This document shows, piece by piece, positions 33,912 through 38,504 of a DNA stretch of 38,504 bases. The translations under genes and the position numbers were made by a program. How positions within the stretch are numbered: the first letter of the stretch is position 1; each line of letters opens with the position of its first letter. The notes under the pieces are model-generated. The model made no database searches. It was not told where the DNA came from and saw only the letters and a program-made list of their open reading frames with translations. The DNA lies in contig NZFL01000014.1 of the NCBI GenBank assembly GCA_002690655.1, positions 146,882 to 185,385 on the forward strand, in the 5' to 3' direction. The stretch is from Pedosphaera sp. (lineage in GTDB: Bacteria > Verrucomicrobiota > Verrucomicrobiia > Limisphaerales > AAA164-E04).

Positions 33912-34850
33912 CTACAAATTATCCAATGCTGATGCCAGGCCGGACAGACCGTTTTCTTCTGAATCAGCAATATTTTGGGGTGCGAGTAGCTGCCGAATAT
34001 ATTCAACCCCGGTCGTAACCGACTTCACCGATTTAGGCAATGTAGCTCCAGCCGCGTTGGCGTGGCCTCCCCCCTGAAGTTTGCTAGCTACTTCACGCGC
34101 TTTCCCATTGCGACTGCGCAAGCTGACTCCGAATTGGTATGGAGCTCTTCGTGAGACAGAAATCAACACGTGATCCGAGAGCTCAGGCTCCTTGAGGAGC
34201 TGATTCATAATCACGTTGTTGTTGCCGATCGACAAGTCGACTACGGAAATCCCCGGTGCCAGTTCTTCCAGATGCCGCTTTGCCCAATCCAGACCAATCG
34301 GGTCTTCAATATCTCGCTTGGACTTCATGACCGTGAGCAGAGGATGATCCAGTAATGTCTCTAGTTTGCCTTCGAGCAGTTTGACCAACGGATGAAAGTG
34401 ATAGGATTTAACTAATTCAGCATAATCACATGCCAGTTGAAATTCCGGATCGGATTCGAGAAATAGGTCGGCAACGTTTGTCATATGAACGAGCCGCTCC
34501 AGTTCAGGATTCCCGAGCCCGTTTGCCACAAGTAATTCATAGCACAGTAAAGCAGCGGATTTTTCGGTTGAAAAAACATACTGCGCTCTCTTTGGTGAGT
34601 GCTCAGATGGATGATGGTCCACAATCATCCAGTCATCGCGATCGACTCGAGCATCCATGGAAAGATCACACACCCAGGCTGCTCTTTCGGTCATCTGGCG
34701 ATTCTGCCATTGCGGAAGATGATAGGCAGCCAACGGAATTTCTATTTCAAACAAATGCTGCGCCAGACGCTTTAAAAGGCACCCCGCTACCAATCCGTCC
34801 AAGTCACTCTCATGCGTCAGTATGACATCAGGCTTCGAAAATCGATCCAT
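33912..34850 (-). CDS. DHH/DHHA1-family phosphoesterase
   Basis: The protein has 312 aa from the ATG at 34850, which has AGG about nine bases upstream. A TTG at 34886 is less likely. The DHH domain has HESDLDG (Asp16, Asp18), DLSMDA and DHHPSE (Asp78-His79-His80), which bind the catalytic metals. The C-terminal DHHA1 domain has LRSRNGKAREVASKLQGGGHANAAGA. The family includes NrnA-type oligoribonucleases/pAp phosphatases and c-di-AMP phosphodiesterases. No RecJ extensions or GGDEF/PAS parts are present, so a small soluble nuclease or phosphatase is likely, with substrate unknown. It diverges from the Ldh_2 dehydrogenase gene. Confidence 0.85.
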   Translation of the reverse strand: MDRFSKPDVILTHESDLDGLVAGCLLKRLAQHLFEIEIPLAAYHLPQWQNRQMTERAAWVCDLSMDARVDRDDWMIVDHHPSEHSPKRAQYVFSTEKSAALLCYELLVANGLGNPELERLVHMTNVADLFLESDPEFQLACDYAELVKSYHFHPLVKLLEGKLETLLDHPLLTVMKSKRDIEDPIGLDWAKRHLEELAPGISVVDLSIGNNNVIMNQLLKEPELSDHVLISVSRRAPYQFGVSLRSRNGKAREVASKLQGGGHANAAGATLPKSVKSVTTGVEYIRQLLAPQNIADSEENGLSGLASALDNL

Positions 34851-35024
34851 GCGCAGGAACCTAGCAGCGACTTTTGTGGAGACCAATCCAAAATCGATAG
34901 ATTTTTAATAGCAGCGTCCCAAGAATATCTCATGTGGAGAAAGACCGATATAAACAACAGTCATGGTTTTCACAAAAAAGGAGCCAGACTTGAGGTCATT
35001 TTTTCATGTTGTAAGGTTGTCTCC

Positions 35025-36077
35025 ATGGACACCCGCTATGATTGCACTCAATTGATTTCCTTCGCAACAAAACTGATGCTTGAGGCTGGGATGGAGGCTG
35101 AAAAAGCAATAGACGTCGCCAATATTCTGATAGAAGGGGATCTGATGGGACATACCACACATGGCCTTCAAATGCTGATTCCATATTTGAAAAGCATGGA
35201 ATCAGGAGAAATGGCGCTGAGTGGAAACTACTCAGTGATCAAGGATACAGGCAATAACATCGTCATTGAAGGGCATTTTCTACCTGGCCCATGGCTTGTC
35301 AAAACAGCCATCGAAAAGGCGGCAACACGCATGCAAGAGCATGGAGTAGTCACGATGGCTATCACGCACAGTCACCACATCGCGTGCTTGCAGGCCTATC
35401 TTCCGTTGGCGACATCCCAAGGGTGGATGATCACATTGATGAGTTCAGATCCATCAGTTGCTACAGTGGCGCCTTTCGGGGGAAAGACACCACTGCTCAC
35501 ACCTAACCCCATTGCGGTAGGCATTCCGACTTCCGGAACTCCCATTTTGTTCGATTTCTGCACTTCAATCACAAGCAACGGACAATGCATGCGATCCCAT
35601 AAACAAGGCAATCCCTTGCCGGGAGAGTGGATCCAGAATGCTGATGGACAAGCGACGAGTGATCCGGGTGCCCTTTTCACAAGCCCCCCAGGCACCATCT
35701 ACCCTGTTGGCGGAGCCTCTTATGGACATAAGGGATTTGCATTGGGGTTGTGGGTGGAAATGATGACAGCTGCACTCACAGGCCATGGTCGCTCAGAAAG
35801 CCCTAAAAAATGGGGTGCCTCCGTTTATATTCAATTGATGGATCCGGCAGCGTTCGGAGGAACCGAAGCTTTTATAAGGGAATCAGATTTTCTGGTCCAT
35901 GCCAGTCAGGCATCCGAGCCGATCGCCACGGATGAACCGGTGAGGTTACCCGGCGAAATGGCCTGGAAACGCCGAAAGGATCAGCTCGAAAATGGCATTC
36001 GACTTCATCCGGAAATCCTTGGCTCTTTAAAAGCGTGGGCTGAAAAATGGCATATTGAGATGCCTGAATCAAAGTAA
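35025..36077 (+). CDS. malate/L-lactate/ureidoglycolate dehydrogenase family oxidoreductase (Ldh_2)
   Basis: The 350-aa NAD(P)-dependent dehydrogenase is of the Ldh_2 fold, unrelated to classical Rossmann lactate dehydrogenase. Family features are THGLQMLIPYL (about 45-55, usually SHG), HSHHIA with His118 at the place of the conserved histidine (about 115-120), VAPFGGKTPLLTPNPIAVGIPT, LFDFCTS and YGHKGFALGLWVE. The substrate 2-hydroxy acid cannot be predicted. The ATG at 35025 has TAAGG upstream; a longer frame reaching 34812 adds unrelated residues. The gene overlaps no other gene and converges with the dus gene. Confidence 0.88.
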   Translation: MDTRYDCTQLISFATKLMLEAGMEAEKAIDVANILIEGDLMGHTTHGLQMLIPYLKSMESGEMALSGNYSVIKDTGNNIVIEGHFLPGPWLVKTAIEKAATRMQEHGVVTMAITHSHHIACLQAYLPLATSQGWMITLMSSDPSVATVAPFGGKTPLLTPNPIAVGIPTSGTPILFDFCTSITSNGQCMRSHKQGNPLPGEWIQNADGQATSDPGALFTSPPGTIYPVGGASYGHKGFALGLWVEMMTAALTGHGRSESPKKWGASVYIQLMDPAAFGGTEAFIRESDFLVHASQASEPIATDEPVRLPGEMAWKRRKDQLENGIRLHPEILGSLKAWAEKWHIEMPESK

Positions 36078-36106
36078 GCGAGCGAGATGAAAGAAACCCT
36101 TAACTC

Positions 36107-37213
36107 TTACCATACCTCCACAGGCCCTTTGGGCACTGGAATATGCTTTCTCTTTGCAACAGCAGGCTGATCGTCCATGAAACTTGGCTGCATGGATTGA
36201 GGTCGATATTGTGGTTTTAGCTGACCATCATTCCCTAGGAATTGCTCTCGCCAGTCCAGATAATCAGTCAGGATCGACTCAAATTCATCCCTCGTCTCCA
36301 ACATGACAACACGCTTGTTAAACTGGTTCACAGGGCCAAATCGTTTAGTGTACCAGGGGGCCACTTTTCGGAACATCATGCAGCCCTTGCTTTCGCCGAA
36401 CACTTCGACCATTAGATCCAGGTGGCGTCTCATGACTTGAATGCGTTCTTCAAAGGCAGGTTCATCGGGCAGCACTCCTGTTTTCAGGTAGTCCAAGGTA
36501 TGCTTGAAAATCCATGGGTGATAAAAGGCACCACGTCCAATAGAAACACCCTGACAACCTGTTCGTTCGAACATGTGCTTGGCAGATTCAGGCGTGGTCA
36601 CATCGCCATTACCAATCACCGGAATATCTCTGACAGCCTCAACAACCTTGGCAATTCCGGGTAAATTAACCACTCCGCTGAACCCTTGCTCTCGTGTGCG
36701 GCCATGTACGAACACTGCAGACACTCCCGCGTCTTCCAATACCTGCGCCAGTCGAGGGGCCGTCAAGTTCTGATCATCCCAGCCAAGTCGCATCTTGGCT
36801 GTCACAGGGATCTTCAAGGCATTCACCATAGTTCTGACCAAATAAGCGGTTTTATCCAGTTCGGTCATCATCGCCGAACCTCCCCCCACCTTGACCACTT
36901 TACGAACAGGGCATCCCATGTTGATATCAACTGAATCCACTCCTTGCTCCTGCAACCAGACTGCCGCATCTCGCATCTCTTCAGGAACGGCTCCAAAAAG
37001 CTGAACGGCTAACGGGGTATCTGCTTCGTTGGTCTCGATCAGCTCAAGGGCTTTTCGATTCCGCTCGATTAAGGACCGAGCATTCACGAGGTCAGTGGTG
37101 GCAAGATCCAGGCCACCGATCTCGCGCGCAGTTAAGCGGAAGGGTAGGTTGGTGTACCCCGCCAATGGCGAAAGAAACAAATTTGATTTGAGATTTAACG
37201 ATCCAAACTGCAT
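36107..37213 (-). CDS. dusB: tRNA-dihydrouridine synthase (DusB-like)
   Basis: FMN-dependent enzyme of 368 aa that reduces uridines of the tRNA D-loop. Motifs are LSPLAGYTNLPFRLTAREIGG at the N-terminus, the catalytic Cys101 in DINMGCPVRKVVKVGGGSAMM, TAKMRLGWDD, HGRTREQGFSG, and VIGNGDVTTPESA. DusA and DusC are less similar, so DusB is the best guess. The ATG at 37213 gives the DusB-like start MQFGSLNLKSNLFLSPLAG. A GTG at 37234 would add seven residues. The C-terminus is longer than in E. coli by about 40 residues, ending in a basic tail. The gene lies 29 bases from the convergent dehydrogenase gene. Confidence 0.9.
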   Translation of the reverse strand: MQFGSLNLKSNLFLSPLAGYTNLPFRLTAREIGGLDLATTDLVNARSLIERNRKALELIETNEADTPLAVQLFGAVPEEMRDAAVWLQEQGVDSVDINMGCPVRKVVKVGGGSAMMTELDKTAYLVRTMVNALKIPVTAKMRLGWDDQNLTAPRLAQVLEDAGVSAVFVHGRTREQGFSGVVNLPGIAKVVEAVRDIPVIGNGDVTTPESAKHMFERTGCQGVSIGRGAFYHPWIFKHTLDYLKTGVLPDEPAFEERIQVMRRHLDLMVEVFGESKGCMMFRKVAPWYTKRFGPVNQFNKRVVMLETRDEFESILTDYLDWREQFLGNDGQLKPQYRPQSMQPSFMDDQPAVAKRKHIPVPKGPVEVW

Positions 37214-37431
37214 GCGCTGTATACAGAAATCCACAAAACAGGACTCAATTCAAGACTGGATCACCAATGACGTCCTCCGGCCCGTATAGATGACCAATGT
37301 CTCTGAAATAAGTATACTATGTTCTCACTGAATAAGGGTTTCGAAAATTTCCCTGATTTGACACTTGAAATACATACCGACTCGTGAATAAGGTCCTTCT
37401 CCTGTCAAACATATGGCAGCCAAATATGGAT

Positions 37432-37507
37432 GGGCGAATGGCGCAGTGGCTAGCGCAGCTGATTTACACTCAGTAGGTCGGGGGTTCGAGTCCCTCTTCG
37501 CCCACCA
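37432..37507 (+). tRNA. tRNA-Val(UAC)
   Basis: Full cloverleaf, 76 nt. Acceptor GGGCGAA (37432-37438) pairs with TTCGCCC (37497-37503). The D-stem is GCGC/GCGC with a GG-containing loop. The anticodon stem GCTGA/TCAGT surrounds TTTACAC, with anticodon TAC. The variable loop is AGGTC. The T-arm is GGGGG-TTCGAGT-CCCTC with one G-U pair. The discriminator A and CCA end (37505-37507) are encoded. It reads GUA (and by wobble other GUN) valine codons. TTGACA (37358-37363) lies upstream without a clear -10 at normal spacing. Confidence 0.96.
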
Positions 37508-37533
37508 TTCCTTTCTAAACAACTCTACCTCTT

Positions 37534-37554
37534 GTTGGTAAATGAATCACCAAC
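37534..37554 (+). promoter_or_regulatory. hairpin directly before the lipoprotein start codon
   Basis: GTTGGT (37534-37539) pairs with ACCAAC (37549-37554), with a nine-base loop. The last paired base touches the ATG at 37555. If this ATG is used, the hairpin would block the ribosome site. If the ATG at 37600 is used, it lies within the leader. Confidence 0.35.
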
Positions 37555-38076
37555 ATGAAAATTCTGTTCATTAAAAGAACCCCTTGTAAACTGCCGCTTA
37601 TGCCTTTGAGTCGATTAATTTGCATTTGTTTGTTGTGGGCCACCGTTGGGTGTCAGACCTCTAAACAAGAGAGCTTTACTGTGACTCGCGAAATAACGTC
37701 TTTCATGCAGCGTTACGTCAGATTGGCTAATGAAGGTAACGCTACTGATGTAGCCCGAGAGATATACGCGATGCCCGTGCTGGGTAAAGGTTTCAACAAT
37801 ACCAACCATAAGGTCACAACCGACCCCGATATCTTTGAGGAAGACTTCTCAGCTTTTTTGAAACAACTAAAGGGAGAAGGTTTTGATCGGTTTCATATCT
37901 GGGGGCTCGACATTAGGCCTTCCGGTAAAGACATGGCCGTTGTCGATATGGATTTTCAATGGCGGCACTCAGATGGCACTTCAATAGGCCCCGAACATCG
38001 CATTGCTACTTACATATTGATTCGAAAACCCCATGGCTGGAGGATTGTCTCCGCAAACGGTCAATCGTTTGAATAG
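37555..38076 (+). CDS. small predicted lipoprotein, NTF2-like
   Basis: The 173-aa exported protein has a lipobox-like LLWATVGC, so it is probably anchored to a membrane by a lipidated cysteine. The ATG at 37600 (MPLSRLICICLLWATVGC) gives an ideal short lipoprotein signal, with TAAACT seven bases before it. The ATG at 37555 adds 15 residues. The mature part (FMQRYVRLANEGNATDVAREIY, then VVDMDFQWRHSDG and YILIRKPHGWRIVSANGQ) resembles the cystatin-like alpha+beta fold of NTF2/SnoaL proteins, which have varied roles. No function can be assigned. It follows tRNA-Val by 47 bases and may be read through from it. Confidence 0.75.
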   Translation: MKILFIKRTPCKLPLMPLSRLICICLLWATVGCQTSKQESFTVTREITSFMQRYVRLANEGNATDVAREIYAMPVLGKGFNNTNHKVTTDPDIFEEDFSAFLKQLKGEGFDRFHIWGLDIRPSGKDMAVVDMDFQWRHSDGTSIGPEHRIATYILIRKPHGWRIVSANGQSFE

Positions 38077-38454
38077 TTGGCTCTTCAAGTATCAAGTGCA
38101 TTCAGACTCATGAACCATAAGTCCGTGCCTTCAACTTCCAGTCGTTACAGATATTCAAAAGGGGGCTTCTCTTGCCAATGCAAGGCATCGTTTTGAAAAT
38201 AATGTCATATGAATCCATCGTACGAGCTTGTCCTTTCTTTTTTGCCTATATCACAAATTTATTGAAAATAGGTTTTCTTGTGTTCTGCTCCTCTTTTTTT
38301 TGTGTGTAGGCCATCTTGAGCAAGACTGCGGTTGGGTAGGCTGGGATAAAAACTCATGGTAAGGGCCTTATTGCCAAGGACTATTAACCACTCAGACAGT
38401 TTCTTTTCAGTAAAAAGTATCTTTTGTATTCTGTTGTATTTGCTAAAATTAAGC
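38077..38454. other. 378-base gene-free region
   Basis: No gene, RNA or repeat is supported. A small CTTGC-CAAT-GCAAG hairpin near 38173-38186 lies before a short TTTT but is too weak to call a terminator. The right end is AT-rich and carries an extended -10 sequence (38441-38449). Confidence 0.5.
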
Positions 38455-38504
38455 ATGGATTCAGACACGAAAACCAAAGACCGAAAACCTCTCAAACTTT
38501 TCGG
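38455..38504 (+). CDS. start of a gene cut by the window edge
   Basis: ATG at 38455 opens a frame of 16 codons (MDSDTKTKDRKPLKLF) to the window end without a stop. TGCTAAAAT (38441-38449) is an extended -10 ending five bases before the ATG, in line with the short-leader promoters seen elsewhere here. The product cannot be identified from so few residues. The highly charged N-terminus suggests a cytosolic protein. Confidence 0.4.
   Translation, partial: MDSDTKTKDRKPLKLF

Noticed and set aside
34812..35024. N-terminal extension of the Ldh_2 dehydrogenase
   Set aside because: The extra 71 codons overlap the DHH gene start, show no family similarity, and the ATG at 35025 has a good ribosome site.
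37325..37522. Leftward 65-codon frame with a TECKSAALATAPFAH-like stretch
   Set aside because: This stretch is the well-known false protein produced by translating the antisense of a tRNA gene. It overlaps tRNA-Val exactly.

Overview
The window reads as a stretch of ordinary bacterial chromosome with about 28 protein-coding genes, one tRNA gene and no sign of phage, insertion sequence, CRISPR array or rRNA. Gene content points to the PVC group, most likely Verrucomicrobiota (inference, no marker gene is present). Pointers are an McsA-McsB protein-arginine-kinase pair outside a Firmicute ctsR-clpC setting, a membrane-anchored octaheme cytochrome fused to HEAT and TPR repeats, a PAF-acetylhydrolase-like SGNH esterase, a large SSS symporter, and a polytopic membrane protein with the motif GGMGWGIRGQYGHETGAM. 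Planctomycetota or Lentisphaerota are not excluded.

Layout from left to right: an AT-rich leader with a long hairpin (1-266), then aroK-queG and a YkvA-like small gene (+). Next comes a leftward glycogen operon glgC-glgB (-), with a stand-alone CoaB-like gene diverging from it (+). A leftward run follows: octaheme cytochrome, ptsN, argS (-). Then rsmI, a secreted SGNH esterase closed by a strong terminator, yebC/TACO1, an HpnN-like RND exporter, fur, a 75-aa protein and three consecutive CNNM/CorC-type membrane proteins (all +). A leftward set follows: TPMT-like methyltransferase, RsmB-like rRNA methyltransferase, a variant gamma-glutamyltranspeptidase and an SDR (-). An SSS symporter with a newly recognised 49-aa membrane partner (-) diverges from an unknown polytopic membrane protein (+), followed by a branched-chain aminotransferase and mcsA-mcsB (+). 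The right end holds a DHH phosphoesterase (-), an Ldh_2-family dehydrogenase (+), a DusB-like synthase (-), tRNA-Val(UAC), a small lipoprotein (+) and the first codons of another gene cut by the window edge.

The genes are mostly housekeeping: tRNA and rRNA modification (queG, rsmI, rsmB-like, dus), translation (argS, yebC, tRNA-Val), glycogen storage, shikimate and CoA synthesis, metal handling (fur, CNNM genes), and protein quality control (mcsAB). The accessory interest lies in the cytochrome, the variant Ggt, the symporter with its small partner, and the RNA and promoter architecture.

The most unexpected signal is in the promoters. Several promoter-like elements (best at the octaheme cytochrome, fur, the 75-aa gene and the right-edge gene) end only 5-10 bases before the start codon. 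This predicts leaderless or nearly leaderless mRNAs. Other genes (glgC, coaB-like, ldh, DHH) have a Shine-Dalgarno-like sequence, so both modes of initiation seem to coexist.
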